Positions 32,388 through 41,962 are shown, counted from the stretch's first letter. The stretch is DNA of 64,000 bases from CAYOOP01 sp964405685 (GCA_964405685.1 CAYOOP010000003.1:62001-126000); one strand, 5' to 3'. A program made the numbers and translations. The notes: generated by a model not told the origin, from the letters alone.

Positions 32388-33464
32388 ATGCCGATTCGCG
32401 TAATGATAGTTGATGATTCGGCGGTAATTCGGGGCTTGTTTAGAAAAGCCCTGTCGCAGAATCCTAGCATTGAAGTGGTGGCCGCCGCCGGTAACGGTCG
32501 CGCCGCGCTGATGCAATTGAAAGAAACGGACCCGGATGTGATTCTGCTCGATATCGAAATGCCGGAAATGGATGGAATGACAGCATTACCTGAGTTGCTG
32601 AAAGCGAAGCCTGGCGTGCAGGTGATTATGGTGTCTTCGCTGACGCTGCGCAATGCATCCATCAGCCTCAAATCCCTGGAGCTTGGAGCTGTCGATTATC
32701 TCCCTAAACCCACTTCCAACGACGTGGAAAGCCTGCAAAATTTTTACCGCGAGATGATCGAGAAAGTGCTTGCCTTCGGCGCTAAAGTGGCCAAAAATTT
32801 AGCTGCGAAACCGGCCGTTGCTGCCACATCAGCAGCGTCATCTCCCGCCGCTCCCAAACCAAAACCGGTAACGATTAGTGCGCCGATCGGTAAAGTCTAT
32901 GCGCTGGCGATTGCATCTTCAACCGGCGGGCCGCAGGCGCTTAACACCATTTTTACAGGTATCAAGGGGCGGTTGTTGCATTTGCCGATTTTCATCACCC
33001 AGCACATGCCGCCGAGTTTTACGACCATTCTTGCCGACCACCTCTCCAAGGCCGGTGATCGCAAGGTGGTAGAGGGATCCGAAGGTGCGTTTGCAGCAAC
33101 GGGCACCACTTATATCGCACCGGGTGATTACCATATGGTGATGTCTAAAGAGGGTATGCAGACGGTGGTACACATCAACAAAGATCCTCAGGAAAACTTC
33201 TGCCGCCCTGCTGCGGACCCTATGCTACGTTCGCTCTCCAAAATTTACGGTAGCGGCTTGCTGACGCTGGTGCTCACCGGCATCGGCCAGGATGGGCTGG
33301 AAGGGGCGAAAATAGTGGTAAGTGGCGGCGGCAGCGTGATCGCGCAGGATGAAGGGAGTTCGGTCGTTTACGGCATGCCCAAGGCGGTTGCTGAGAACCA
33401 ATTGTGCAAAGCCATTCTGCCGTTGCAGGATATTTCGTCGTTTCTTGTGAGGGTGTGCGGATGA
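32388..33464 (+). CDS. cheB: Chemoreceptor glutamate methylesterase CheB
   Basis: Demethylates receptors for adaptation. The 358-aa protein has a receiver domain (Asp55 in LLDIEMPEMDG), an Ala/Pro linker at about 125-160, and an esterase domain. Its catalytic triad lies in ASSTGGPQAL (Ser near 177), TQHMPPSF (His near 205) and TGIGQDGLEG (Asp near 301). It overlaps cheR by four bases. Confidence 0.94.
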   Translation: MPIRVMIVDDSAVIRGLFRKALSQNPSIEVVAAAGNGRAALMQLKETDPDVILLDIEMPEMDGMTALPELLKAKPGVQVIMVSSLTLRNASISLKSLELGAVDYLPKPTSNDVESLQNFYREMIEKVLAFGAKVAKNLAAKPAVAATSAASSPAAPKPKPVTISAPIGKVYALAIASSTGGPQALNTIFTGIKGRLLHLPIFITQHMPPSFTTILADHLSKAGDRKVVEGSEGAFAATGTTYIAPGDYHMVMSKEGMQTVVHINKDPQENFCRPAADPMLRSLSKIYGSGLLTLVLTGIGQDGLEGAKIVVSGGGSVIAQDEGSSVVYGMPKAVAENQLCKAILPLQDISSFLVRVCG

Positions 33465-34285
33465 GTGCCAACATACGTCCTGAAGATGCACAGTTTCTGA
33501 TCGACTTGTTGAAAAAGCGGTCTGGCTTGTTACTGACACTTGAGAAAGCCTATCTGCTTGAAAGCCGTCTGTTGCCGATCGCACGCACACATAGTTTAAC
33601 TGATTTGGCGGGAATGGTTGCCCATTTGCGTGGCAAGCCGAGCGAAGCATTGCTGGTTGAAGTGACGGAGGCGATGACGACCAATGAATCTTCTTTCTTC
33701 CGCGATGCTAAACCGTTCGATCAATTGCGCGATATTGTGTTACCGATGGTGCGGACAAGCGTGGGTTCGCGCCGCAATTTACGTATCTGGTCCTCGGCTT
33801 GTTCTACTGGGCAGGAGCCGTATACCATTGCGATTACCTTGTTGGAAGATGCAGTTAAAAACCCCGGCTGGAAATATGAAATCATTGGCACCGACCTTGC
33901 GCAGAAAGTGGTGGATAAAGCCAAGCAAGGCATCTATTCGCAGTTCGAAGTGCAGCGCGGCATGCCGATTCAATTGTTGGTCAAATATTTCAAACCCCAG
34001 CCCGACACCAACTGGCAGATCGGCGATCAGGTCAAAACCATGGTGCAATATCGCGTGCAGAACCTGCTCGAAAGTTTTGCTTCGCTCGGCAAGATGGATA
34101 TCATCTTTTGCCGCAACGTGTTGATTTATTTTGACGAGCCGACCAAGCAGCAAGTGATTGAAAAACTGTGTGACAGCCTGCAGCCTGGCGGCATGCTCTT
34201 CTTAGGCTCGACGGAATCCGCGCTTCCAGGCAATAAGCGCATCAAGCAAATTGAAGGCTTGCGCGGAATTTATCAGCTGACTTAA
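33461..34285 (+). CDS. cheR: Chemoreceptor methyltransferase CheR
   Basis: Methylates receptor glutamates using SAM, counteracting CheB. The 274-aa protein has the N-terminal helical domain (EAMTTNESSFFRD) and the SAM-binding domain (RIWSSACSTGQEPYTIA, IIGTDLAQKVVDKAKQGIYS, DIIFCRNVLIYFD). The ATG at 33461 overlaps the cheB stop. Its own end overlaps the convergent DUF3429 gene by four bases and closes the che operon. Confidence 0.94.
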   Translation: MSANIRPEDAQFLIDLLKKRSGLLLTLEKAYLLESRLLPIARTHSLTDLAGMVAHLRGKPSEALLVEVTEAMTTNESSFFRDAKPFDQLRDIVLPMVRTSVGSRRNLRIWSSACSTGQEPYTIAITLLEDAVKNPGWKYEIIGTDLAQKVVDKAKQGIYSQFEVQRGMPIQLLVKYFKPQPDTNWQIGDQVKTMVQYRVQNLLESFASLGKMDIIFCRNVLIYFDEPTKQQVIEKLCDSLQPGGMLFLGSTESALPGNKRIKQIEGLRGIYQLT

Positions 34286-34722
34286 ATCACTGAAAAATAC
34301 GCCACATACATCGACACCACGACAATCGGGGTGATGATGCCGCGCAGGTTGAAAAACCACAGCGGGATGATTTTATTGTTGTATAAAATACTATCCACGC
34401 CCCAAATCAGCGCATAGAGAAATGCGAAACTGAGAAGTTGGAGATAAGTGCGGTCAATCGTCATTACGAGCAACGCGCATAGCGGTGCAATCATGCTTTC
34501 GGCAATCATCAGTGTTGCCGCCTTGGGGTTTTCATCCGTATGCAGCACAGCAATGCCCCAGTGGATGCCGCCAAGGAACGAAAACACAATCGCCGCATAG
34601 GTAATCAGCACATGCAGCGAGTGTTCGGGGTGTTGCACCCAGCCAAAGGCAATAGACATACTAAGCAGCACAAAGGGTGCGGCGCTAATTAGCGTTAACC
34701 AAAAGGGCAGGCGCATTTCCAC
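34282..34722 (-). CDS. DUF3429 membrane protein
   Basis: A 146-aa inner-membrane protein with five hydrophobic helices. The core VFSFLGGIHWGIAVL and the ALIWGVDSILYN segment match DUF3429, whose role is unknown. It is the last gene after mscL, one base apart, so the two are likely co-transcribed. Confidence 0.75.
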   Translation of the reverse strand: MEMRLPFWLTLISAAPFVLLSMSIAFGWVQHPEHSLHVLITYAAIVFSFLGGIHWGIAVLHTDENPKAATLMIAESMIAPLCALLVMTIDRTYLQLLSFAFLYALIWGVDSILYNNKIIPLWFFNLRGIITPIVVVSMYVAYFSVI

Positions 34723-34723
34723 G

Positions 34724-35128
34724 TTACTTTTTCAACAGATCGCGGATTTCAGCAAGCAAGGTTTCGGAAGGAGTCGGAGCAGCGGGAGCTGCGGCTTCCG
34801 CTTTTTTGAAACGGTTGACGTTTTTGACCAGAATAAACACAGCAGCAGCCACAATCAGGAAATTGATGACGGCATTGATAAATACCCCGTAGTTAACAGT
34901 GACAGCACCGGCAGCTTTAGCGGCTGCAAGCGTTGCAAAATCACCTTCGGAAAGATTGATGAAGAAGTTGGAGAAGTCTACACCACCCATAAGTTTGCCG
35001 ATCGGTGGCATGATGATGTCATCTACCAGCGATTTGACGATCGTTGTGAAAGCGGCGCCGATGATGATACCGACTGCAAGGTCAACCACATTGCCGCGGC
35101 TGATAAATTCTTTGAATTCTTTGAGCAT
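34724..35128 (-). CDS. mscL: Large-conductance mechanosensitive channel MscL
   Basis: Emergency pressure valve opened by membrane tension. The 134-aa protein begins MLKEFKEFISRGNVVDLAVG, followed by TM1 (IIIGAAFTTIVKSLVDDIIMP), a periplasmic loop, TM2 (NFLIVAAAVFILVKNVN) and a cytoplasmic helix. The ATG at 35128 is preceded by GAGGG and gives the canonical N-terminus. A loop slightly rich in Ala (LAAAKAAGAVT) is unremarkable. Confidence 0.95.
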   Translation of the reverse strand: MLKEFKEFISRGNVVDLAVGIIIGAAFTTIVKSLVDDIIMPPIGKLMGGVDFSNFFINLSEGDFATLAAAKAAGAVTVNYGVFINAVINFLIVAAAVFILVKNVNRFKKAEAAAPAAPTPSETLLAEIRDLLKK

Positions 35129-35200
35129 GTTACCCTCTTTTTGGTTGTTAGTAAAAATGAACAGAAAAGCGGGGCGATTCAAGCGCAGGAAAGCGAAATG

Positions 35201-36358
35201 TCAATCCAATCTTAGTAAAATTGACTTAAGATATTCGGTTTGTGGTAGCTGTGGATGCACTGGGTGATCGGCGCTGGCACCGGTTTTGTGAAGAACAATA
35301 CCCGTCCGTCCCGCGCGCTCAATTCCTTGCTGCACCGCAGCATGAAACCTTTGTTTGCCGGTGTGATGTGAGCAGGAGGCGACCATCAAGACGCCGCCCG
35401 GTGCTACCAATTGCGCGCTCAAAAAACTCGCTTTGGTATAGCCTTTCATGCCACTTGCGATATCCTGTTTTGTTTTTACAAACGGCGGTGGATCCACGGT
35501 AACGCAATCAAATTGCTTGCCCTCCGAATGAAGTTTTTCCATCACCTCAAACGCCTCACCAATAATACACTCGATAGACGGAGAGGCTTTTCTAGCAAGC
35601 GCTAACGCCGCATCCGAACGGTCTGTTAGTGTCACATGTTTTGCACCGCGTGCGGCCGCCAGCAGGCCAAACCCGCCGCTATGGGCATAGACATCGAGCA
35701 CGGTCTTATCCTTACAGAAAGAAGCAAAGAGTGCATGATTATCGCGCTGATCAAAATACCAACCGGTTTTTTGCCCATGTAAAAGGTCGGCATAATACAC
35801 AATACCGTTTTGATGAACTTCAATCGGCATAGGCGGCACCTCACCTACCACGCGTACCCCACGCGGCACCCGTTCATGCACTGGCGCGTCGCTGCGAATA
35901 ATAATGCAGCGAGGTTTCAATACAGCTTGCAGCGCTGCGATGATTACCTCATGCAAGCGCTCTATTCCCGCTGTGCCGATTTGCACAGAAAGTACATCAC
36001 CAAATTGATCGACGATCAGCCCCGGAAGATAATCCGCTTCCGCGTGTACGATGCGTAAATAACGTGTCGCTGCAAGTTCCTTGCGGCGTGTGAGAGCCTG
36101 TGAAATGGCACGTTCGAAAAACGCGGCGTCGATGGCTTCAGCTTTAAACGTGAGAATGCGACAGGCGAGACCGGCAGCGTGATTATAATAGCCAATGCCG
36201 ATAAACTGATCGCGCGCATCGCGCACGTCTACCAGTGTACCGGGGTCTAACAACGCGAGTTCGGACGAGGCAATAATATCGCCGGCAAATACCCACGGCA
36301 TGCCCTTTCTAATCGCGGCTTCCTTGCCTTTTTGAATGCGTAACCGAGGTAAAATCAT
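35201..36358 (-). CDS. rlmI: RlmI-like class I SAM-dependent rRNA (cytosine) methyltransferase
   Basis: Probably methylates a 23S rRNA cytosine at C5. The 385-aa protein has an N-terminal PUA domain (RLRIQKGKEAAIRKGMPWVF), a central EEHB-like region, and a Rossmann methyltransferase domain with VLDVYAHSGGFGLLAAARGA and the catalytic-loop motif TVDPPPFVKTKQD. It overlaps xerC by four bases. Substrate position is inferred from family; the RlmI/YccW group has several paralogues. Confidence 0.85.
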   Translation of the reverse strand: MILPRLRIQKGKEAAIRKGMPWVFAGDIIASSELALLDPGTLVDVRDARDQFIGIGYYNHAAGLACRILTFKAEAIDAAFFERAISQALTRRKELAATRYLRIVHAEADYLPGLIVDQFGDVLSVQIGTAGIERLHEVIIAALQAVLKPRCIIIRSDAPVHERVPRGVRVVGEVPPMPIEVHQNGIVYYADLLHGQKTGWYFDQRDNHALFASFCKDKTVLDVYAHSGGFGLLAAARGAKHVTLTDRSDAALALARKASPSIECIIGEAFEVMEKLHSEGKQFDCVTVDPPPFVKTKQDIASGMKGYTKASFLSAQLVAPGGVLMVASCSHHTGKQRFHAAVQQGIERAGRTGIVLHKTGASADHPVHPQLPQTEYLKSILLRLD

Positions 36359-37290
36359 GCGCGGGGATGAGCGTTTTTATAGGCTGAAACCAGCCGCGTT
36401 TTATCCACCGCCGTATAGCGTTGCGTAGTTGAAAGGCTAGCATGGCCGAGGAGTTCTTGAAGACTGCGTAAGTCCGCACCGCCTTCAAGTAAATGCGTTG
36501 CAAAACTGTGGCGGAAGGCGTGCGGCGTTGCGGTTTCCGGCAGTCCCAAAAGTCCGCGCAATTTGCGCAATTGCAGTTGAAATACGGCCGGATCCAGTGG
36601 TCCGCCACGCATGCCGAAAAACAACGTGCCGTTGGGTGTAATAGTGTGCGGGCATGCACGCACATAGTTTTCAATTGCATCGACCACCACTGGAAGTAAG
36701 GGCACGATGCGCTGCTTGTTACCCTTGCCGGTAATGCGTAGGCCTTGCGAGTTACGTACACTCGCAAGCGTTACACTAAGCGCTTCAGAAATCCGCAGGC
36801 CCGTGCCGTAAATCAGCGTGAGCAAAGCAATGTCGCGAGCGCCTACCCAGCCTTCATTCTGCAATTCTCCGATCGTGGTGGTTGCGTGCAGTGAATGGTC
36901 TTTTGTTAGCGCTTTCGGAACCGGTTTTTTCAATTTCGGTGCACGTAAATGCATCAATTCGGTTCCCGAAATACCATGATGTTTTTGCAAATAACGAAAC
37001 AGGTTTTTGATGGATGAAAGCGCGCGCGCGGAGCTGGACGCACTCAACTCACGAGCCATACGTGCAGCCAACCAGCCACGGAAATCGCGTACATGTAAGC
37101 CTTCTAATGTTTTTAGCGAAACGGCGGTGCCGGTATGCGTGTTGATGAAGGACAGAAAATCAGCAACATCGCCGGTGTAGGCGGCCAGTGTATGATCTGA
37201 AACGCCTTTGGTTGCATGCAGCCACGATTGCCAACCCTTAAGCGCGGATGCGAGATCAGGCTCAAGGGGAATCTGGCTCAGTGCAGTCAT
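36355..37290 (-). CDS. xerC: Tyrosine recombinase XerC
   Basis: Resolves chromosome dimers at dif together with XerD. The 311-aa protein has a SAM-like core-binding domain (residues 10-110) and the catalytic domain with Arg166, Lys189, His257-xx-Arg260, His283 and Tyr292, all present. It sits between the DUF484 gene and the rlmI-like gene with abutting ends. The DUF484-xerC pairing is common in proteobacteria and favours XerC over an integrase of a mobile element. Confidence 0.92.
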   Translation of the reverse strand: MTALSQIPLEPDLASALKGWQSWLHATKGVSDHTLAAYTGDVADFLSFINTHTGTAVSLKTLEGLHVRDFRGWLAARMARELSASSSARALSSIKNLFRYLQKHHGISGTELMHLRAPKLKKPVPKALTKDHSLHATTTIGELQNEGWVGARDIALLTLIYGTGLRISEALSVTLASVRNSQGLRITGKGNKQRIVPLLPVVVDAIENYVRACPHTITPNGTLFFGMRGGPLDPAVFQLQLRKLRGLLGLPETATPHAFRHSFATHLLEGGADLRSLQELLGHASLSTTQRYTAVDKTRLVSAYKNAHPRA

Positions 37291-38040
37291 TTATATATCC
37301 AGGCTGTGCAAATATTTATCGAGTTGCGAGGCAATCACAGCGGCAAGAAAATCAAGCGGACTGGCAGTAGGCCCCGGTTTGAAACGGCCTTGAGTCCGTA
37401 CCCCGAGCGCAAGCATGACCGCGTGATCGACAGAAGAAAGCGGCACGTTGATGAATGCCGCCGATGCTACGAGCGGCGCCGCGCCCCCAAATACGGCGGT
37501 GATGATATCTTCCATCAGCCCATCCCCCGGCTTGATTTCAGGCATCAGCTGGTGCGGCGAATGGCCGATTGAGAGCATCACCGTATCCTTCGGTACAAGT
37601 GTTAGGCCGGAGTGATACATGCCTTCGATGTCTTCACTGCGCATCTGTGAATCGTCCGATTCGATCACCAGCCGTGCCACGTCCACCATCAACACACTCG
37701 GCAAATCAATGGCGAGCACTTCGATCAATTGTTCCAAATTCTTTGCGCGGAGCAGACGTAGCACGATCTCATGCACCTGGCCTTGCACCGAAAGCGTGCC
37801 ACGGCAATATTCGAGCAGGCTGTCCATCCGCCCTTTCATATCGCGCGAAGTTTCTTGCAGATTCTTCAGTTGGAATTGCTGGAAATCTACGACATTGTCA
37901 CCCAGAGAGCGCGTAGGCGGCGTTAGCGCTGCTAGCAGTTCCGGCACTTCCGCGAGCAAATCAGGATGCGCTTCCAGATAGCTGATCACTTGCTCTTTCG
38001 AGAGTGAGGCAGGCGTGTCATCGTTCGAGATCGTGGCCAT
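37291..38040 (-). CDS. DUF484 (GAF-like) protein
   Basis: A 249-aa protein of the DUF484 family, which has a GAF-like fold and an unknown ligand. The N-terminal motif SYLEAHPDLLAEVPELLAAL is diagnostic. The ATG at 38040 shares one base with the transaldolase stop (TAATG), and this shorter start is chosen over one ten codons upstream. Its last codon directly precedes the xerC start. Confidence 0.82.
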   Translation of the reverse strand: MATISNDDTPASLSKEQVISYLEAHPDLLAEVPELLAALTPPTRSLGDNVVDFQQFQLKNLQETSRDMKGRMDSLLEYCRGTLSVQGQVHEIVLRLLRAKNLEQLIEVLAIDLPSVLMVDVARLVIESDDSQMRSEDIEGMYHSGLTLVPKDTVMLSIGHSPHQLMPEIKPGDGLMEDIITAVFGGAAPLVASAAFINVPLSSVDHAVMLALGVRTQGRFKPGPTASPLDFLAAVIASQLDKYLHSLDI

Positions 38041-38696
38041 TACGCAATTTTCTGACCGGTCTTCTGCCAATCGCTTAAGAAGGTTGCAAGGCCCTTATCT
38101 GTCAGCGGATGGTTCGCCATTTGGCGGAGTACCGAGGGTGGTAGCGTGCACACATGTGCTCCCATTTTTCCGGCTTCCACCACATGCAACGGGCTACGCA
38201 CCGAAGCAACCAATACCTCCGTATTAAAATACTCGTATTGCTTATAAATCTGGCAGATTTCACCAATCAGGCTCATGCCATTGTAGCCAATATCGTCAAA
38301 TCGGCCAACGAAAGGCGAAATAAAAGCAGCTCCCGCTTTAGCCGCCAAAATCGCTTGCGCGGAGGAGAAGCACAGGGTGACGTTGACCATTACATTTTTG
38401 CTCGAGAAATAACGGCAAGCTTTAAGCCCGTCCCAGGTGAGGGGTACTTTGATCGCGATATTGTCGGCAATGCGGGCCAGGCGTTCGCCTTCTTTGATCA
38501 TCCCGTCTACGTCAGTAGCAGTGACTTCGGCGCTTACCGGGCCCGGTACCATGGCGCAGATGTCTTTCAGCGATTCAATAAAATCGCGCCCCGCTTTGGC
38601 AACCAGCGTGGGGTTGGTGGTGACCCCATCGACCATGCCGGTGGCAACCAGATCGGCAATTTCTTTCGTATCGGCGGTATCAACAAAAAACTTCAT
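38040..38696 (-). CDS. tal: Transaldolase (small, TalC/FSA-like subfamily)
   Basis: Transfers three-carbon units in the non-oxidative pentose phosphate pathway, or acts as fructose-6-phosphate aldolase. The 218-aa protein starts MKFFVDTADTKEI and has VDGVTTNPTLVAKAG, the Schiff-base Lys in NIAIKVPLTWDGL, and SPFVGRFDDIGYNG. Its size fits the small decameric subfamily. The ATG at 38696 gives the conserved N-terminus; an upstream in-frame start is rejected. Confidence 0.92.
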   Translation of the reverse strand: MKFFVDTADTKEIADLVATGMVDGVTTNPTLVAKAGRDFIESLKDICAMVPGPVSAEVTATDVDGMIKEGERLARIADNIAIKVPLTWDGLKACRYFSSKNVMVNVTLCFSSAQAILAAKAGAAFISPFVGRFDDIGYNGMSLIGEICQIYKQYEYFNTEVLVASVRSPLHVVEAGKMGAHVCTLPPSVLRQMANHPLTDKGLATFLSDWQKTGQKIA

Positions 38697-38791
38697 AAGC
38701 TTGTACTCCCATTTGCCGCCTAGGATAGGACCTGGAGCCAAAATATGCAACGGGTCTTGTAAAGACTCTAAAATTGTGACAGAATCGGGGC

Positions 38792-39043
38792 ATGATATCC
38801 ATTCACATCAGTGATGAACTTGCTTCTAAATACTTGCCGCTTGCAGCAGCGGAGGGGTTGGCGCTTGGCGATTACATTGAGCATTTGCTTGAAGGCCATA
38901 TTGGGATGACCATGTCGCCGGAGGTAGAGGCTGCGTGGGTGCTCGAAATTGCTCGCAGATCAGATGCGATAGATCAGGGCGCGGCTCGGTATGCGCCTTG
39001 GGCTGCGGTGGAAGCAGAAGCCCGTAAACATCTTAATTCATGA
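38792..39043 (+). CDS. Addiction-module-type antitoxin, toxin partner decayed
   Basis: An 83-aa protein with an N-terminal DNA-binding-like segment (ISDELASKYLPLAAAEGLAL). Its C-terminal pattern AWVLEIARRSDAID...YAPWAAVEAEARKHL resembles the 'addiction module component' family, normally followed at once by a RelE/ParE toxin. Here only the last third of such a toxin remains downstream (39056-39157). So this is probably an orphan antitoxin, perhaps still repressing its promoter. It lies between divergent tal and priA. Family match is by eye. Confidence 0.65.
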   Translation: MISIHISDELASKYLPLAAAEGLALGDYIEHLLEGHIGMTMSPEVEAAWVLEIARRSDAIDQGAARYAPWAAVEAEARKHLNS

Positions 39044-39055
39044 CAGGCGGTTTAA

Positions 39056-39157
39056 CAGTTACCTTACCGCATTGTGTATCGTGTGCTCGAGAATAAGATT
39101 ATCATTGTTGCAGTTGCCCACATGAAACGTAAGCCTGGCTATTTTCATGCTCGTTAA
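39056..39157 (+). pseudogene. Remnant of a RelE/ParE toxin C-terminus
   Basis: This reading frame encodes QLPYRIVYRVLENK, IIIVAVAHMKRKPGYF and HAR-stop. The pattern PYRIVYRV...VVAVAHxxRxPGYW is the C-terminal signature of RelE/ParE toxins. About 60 N-terminal codons are missing: a stop precedes it 12 bases after the antitoxin stop. Its end overlaps the priA start codon by 11 bases. Deletion of the toxin body is the simplest explanation. Confidence 0.75.
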
Positions 39158-41108
39158 TGTGCTTCTGCCCAACCATTTGGAGCAGGCGTTTACCTACCGC
39201 GTGCCCGAAGGAACGGTGCTTGCCGTGGGGGATTACGTGCGCGTGTCCTTTGCCGGGCGTATGTTGCCGGGTGTGGTGTGGGAGGAGGCACCCGCTAATG
39301 CCCCGATAGATAAGCTGAAAACCATTGCCGAAACGCTCCCCCATGTCCCGCCGATGGCACCTGCCATGCGCGAATTTGTGGAGCGCGTTGCGCGCTATAC
39401 CTTAAGCCCGCGCGGCGCGGTACTCAAAATGTGTTTGCCGAGTTTTACAGCGCTCAATGCGCCAACAACGCGTGAACGTGCAAAAGCGACTCCACCCCTA
39501 CATTACACACCCGCAACACTCACCGAAGCGCAGCAGTGTGCGGCGGAAACATTGCGCGCGCAATCCGGTTTTAGTGTGAGCCTGATTGATGGGGTGACTG
39601 GCTCCGGCAAAACAGAGGTCTATCTTGATGCGATGGCAGAAGCGATTGCAAAGGGTAGGCAAGTGTTGGTGCTGCTGCCGGAGATTGCGCTTTCGGTGCA
39701 GTGGCTTTCGCGGTTTGAACAGCGGTTTGGCACGCGCCCGCACATCTGGCATTCGAGTATTACGCCCGCGCAGCGCAAACACACATGGCGCGCGGTTGTC
39801 AAAGGCGAGGCGCAAGTGGTAGTAGGCGCGCGGTCAGCACTGTTTTTACCGTATGCAAAACTCGGCCTCATTGTTGTTGATGAAGAACACGAGGCGACGT
39901 TTAAGCAAGACGACGGGGTGATGTATCATGCGCGCGACATGGCAGTGCTTAAAAGCCATATTGAAAAAATTCCGATCGTGCTGTCTTCGGCTACGCCTTC
40001 GCTGGAGACGTGGTACAACGTGCAACAAAACAAGTACCAACTCATTTCGCTACCGAAACGATTTACCGGCGTGGAACTGCCGCATGTGGCGCTTGTGGAC
40101 ATGCGTGCAGAAACGCTTACGAAAGGCGATTTTATGGCCGCAACACTGATGGAATCTGTGGCAAGTGCGATCGTTGCGGGTAAGCAAGCGCTGCTGTTTT
40201 TAAACCGCCGCGGCTATGCACCGCTCATGCTGTGCCAGAAATGTGGGCATCGCTTTGCGTGTCCGGCGTGCACGGCGTGGCTTGTGCACCACAAACATTC
40301 ACCGCGTTTAAGTTGTCATCACTGCGGCCACACCGAGCCGGTACCACACGCCTGCCCCGCATGCGGAAGCGATGAAAAATTACAAGCGGTAGGCCCCGGC
40401 ATTGAACGCATTGCCGAAGAAGTGCACCGTCGTCTACCAGAGGCGCGGATTGCTGTGTTAAGCAGTGACAATGAATCACACGAGGAAGTGCAACGTACTC
40501 TGTTGGCCATGCAAAACGGCGAGCTTGATGTATTGATTGGCACGCAGCTGGTCGCCAAAGGCCATCATTTTCCGAATTTACATATGGTGGGAGTGGTGGA
40601 CGCCGATTTGGGGTTGGAAGGTGGTGACCCGCGCGCGGTGGAGCGTACCTTCCAAGTGCTGCATCAACTTGGTGGGCGGGCAGGTCGCGAGCAAGAGCAG
40701 GGCGAAGTGCTGATTCAGACCTATGCGCCGCAGCACCCGGTGATGAAAGCACTCGCTGCCGGCGAGCGCGATGCATTGATGGAGTTGGAGTTGAAACTTC
40801 GGAAGTCTGCGCATATGCCACCATTTGCACGGCTGGCCAATGTGTTGATTGATGGTACCGATGAACGCATGGTGCTAACTGAGGCGCGCCGGATTGCATC
40901 GCTTGCACCGAACCATCCGAAGCTGCGCGTTTTAGGCCCTGCGCCCGCGCCCCTGTACCGTTTGAAAAACCGTTTCCGTGTGCGTATTCTGCTGCAGGCC
41001 GATCGCGCATTGGATTTACAAAGCCTGGTAACGGAGTGGCTGAGAGAGGCCAAACCCGCGCGTGCCGTGCATATTAAAGTCGACGTCGATCCGTATTATT
41101 TCTCATGA
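39147..41108 (+). CDS. priA: Primosomal helicase PriA
   Basis: Restarts stalled replication forks by loading DnaB. The 653-aa protein has the N-terminal 3'-DNA-binding domain (LVNVLLPNHLEQAFTYRVPE), DEAH-type helicase motifs (VTGSGKTEVYLDAMAEAI, VVDEEHEATFK, LSSATPSLET), eight zinc-binding cysteines (CQKCGHRFACPAC, CHHCG, CPACGS) and a C-terminal domain. It is somewhat shorter than typical 730-aa forms. Its first bases overlap the toxin remnant, so the TA decay may have changed its leader. It overlaps miaA by four bases. Confidence 0.94.
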   Translation: MLVNVLLPNHLEQAFTYRVPEGTVLAVGDYVRVSFAGRMLPGVVWEEAPANAPIDKLKTIAETLPHVPPMAPAMREFVERVARYTLSPRGAVLKMCLPSFTALNAPTTRERAKATPPLHYTPATLTEAQQCAAETLRAQSGFSVSLIDGVTGSGKTEVYLDAMAEAIAKGRQVLVLLPEIALSVQWLSRFEQRFGTRPHIWHSSITPAQRKHTWRAVVKGEAQVVVGARSALFLPYAKLGLIVVDEEHEATFKQDDGVMYHARDMAVLKSHIEKIPIVLSSATPSLETWYNVQQNKYQLISLPKRFTGVELPHVALVDMRAETLTKGDFMAATLMESVASAIVAGKQALLFLNRRGYAPLMLCQKCGHRFACPACTAWLVHHKHSPRLSCHHCGHTEPVPHACPACGSDEKLQAVGPGIERIAEEVHRRLPEARIAVLSSDNESHEEVQRTLLAMQNGELDVLIGTQLVAKGHHFPNLHMVGVVDADLGLEGGDPRAVERTFQVLHQLGGRAGREQEQGEVLIQTYAPQHPVMKALAAGERDALMELELKLRKSAHMPPFARLANVLIDGTDERMVLTEARRIASLAPNHPKLRVLGPAPAPLYRLKNRFRVRILLQADRALDLQSLVTEWLREAKPARAVHIKVDVDPYYFS

Positions 41109-41962
41109 CCAACCCCTTAATTCACCTCGTTGTTGGCGCTACCGCGAGCGGAAAATCCGCTGCCGCATTGGCACTAGCGCGTGCACAAAACGGCGTCATC
41201 ATCAATGCGGATAGCCAACAGCTCTATAAAGAACTGCGCATCTTGACCGCACGGCCCAGCGTGGAAGAAGAAGCACAAGTTCCGCACAAGCTTTATGGCA
41301 TCATCACCGGTGAAGAAGCGGCATCGGTGGGGTATTGGCTCAAGCAAGTAAAAATGGAAATCGATTGGGCACATGGGGCGGGAAAAACACCTATCGTCAC
41401 CGGCGGCACAGGCATGTATATCAAAGCGCTGATGGAAGGCATTGCCGAAATCCCGGATGTGCCGCTCGAAGTTCGCGCGCAATCACAAAATGATATTGAG
41501 GCGATGGGCGCGAAAGCCTTTCATGAGCGGTTGCAAGCGGTGGACGCTATATCCGCTGAAAAAATCGGGCCTTATAACACGCAGCGTTTAGTGCGTGCCT
41601 ATAGCGTTTGGCTTGGCACCGGCAAGCCTTTAAGTTTTTGGCAAGCCCAGGGAAATGTAGCCCTTTACTCCAGAGACGCTTTTGAACTCCACCACATTGA
41701 ACTTCCACGGGAAGAACTCTACCACCGCTGCGATACGCGGTTTGATGCAATGATAGAAGTCGGTGCGATGGAGGAAGTACAAGAACTACAAAGATGTTAC
41801 GGCGCACACATTCCGCAAGCATTGCTGAAAGTCATCGGCGTGCGTGAGCTGCTGGAAGTGCTGGAAGGCAAAACATCTTTCGCGGATGCAAGCGCACGGG
41901 CCAAACAAGCGACGCGCAACTATGCCAAGCGCCAACTGACGTGGTTTAGAAACCAGTTGTAA
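41105..41962 (+). CDS. miaA: tRNA dimethylallyltransferase MiaA
   Basis: Adds dimethylallyl to A37 of tRNAs reading UNN codons. The 285-aa protein has a P-loop (GATASGKSAAALALA), the NADSQQLYKELRILTARPS substrate motif, GGTGMYIKALMEG, and the C-terminal TRNYAKRQLTWFRNQ signature. It follows priA with a four-base overlap. A 7-bp hairpin (AAACCAG/CTGGTTT) spans its stop codon. Confidence 0.95.
   Translation: MTNPLIHLVVGATASGKSAAALALARAQNGVIINADSQQLYKELRILTARPSVEEEAQVPHKLYGIITGEEAASVGYWLKQVKMEIDWAHGAGKTPIVTGGTGMYIKALMEGIAEIPDVPLEVRAQSQNDIEAMGAKAFHERLQAVDAISAEKIGPYNTQRLVRAYSVWLGTGKPLSFWQAQGNVALYSRDAFELHHIELPREELYHRCDTRFDAMIEVGAMEEVQELQRCYGAHIPQALLKVIGVRELLEVLEGKTSFADASARAKQATRNYAKRQLTWFRNQL

Noticed and set aside
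39147..39344. Loss of the PriA N-terminus through TA decay
   Set aside because: PriA starts with the normal LLPNHLEQAFTYRVP domain, so the overlap with the toxin remnant did not shorten it.
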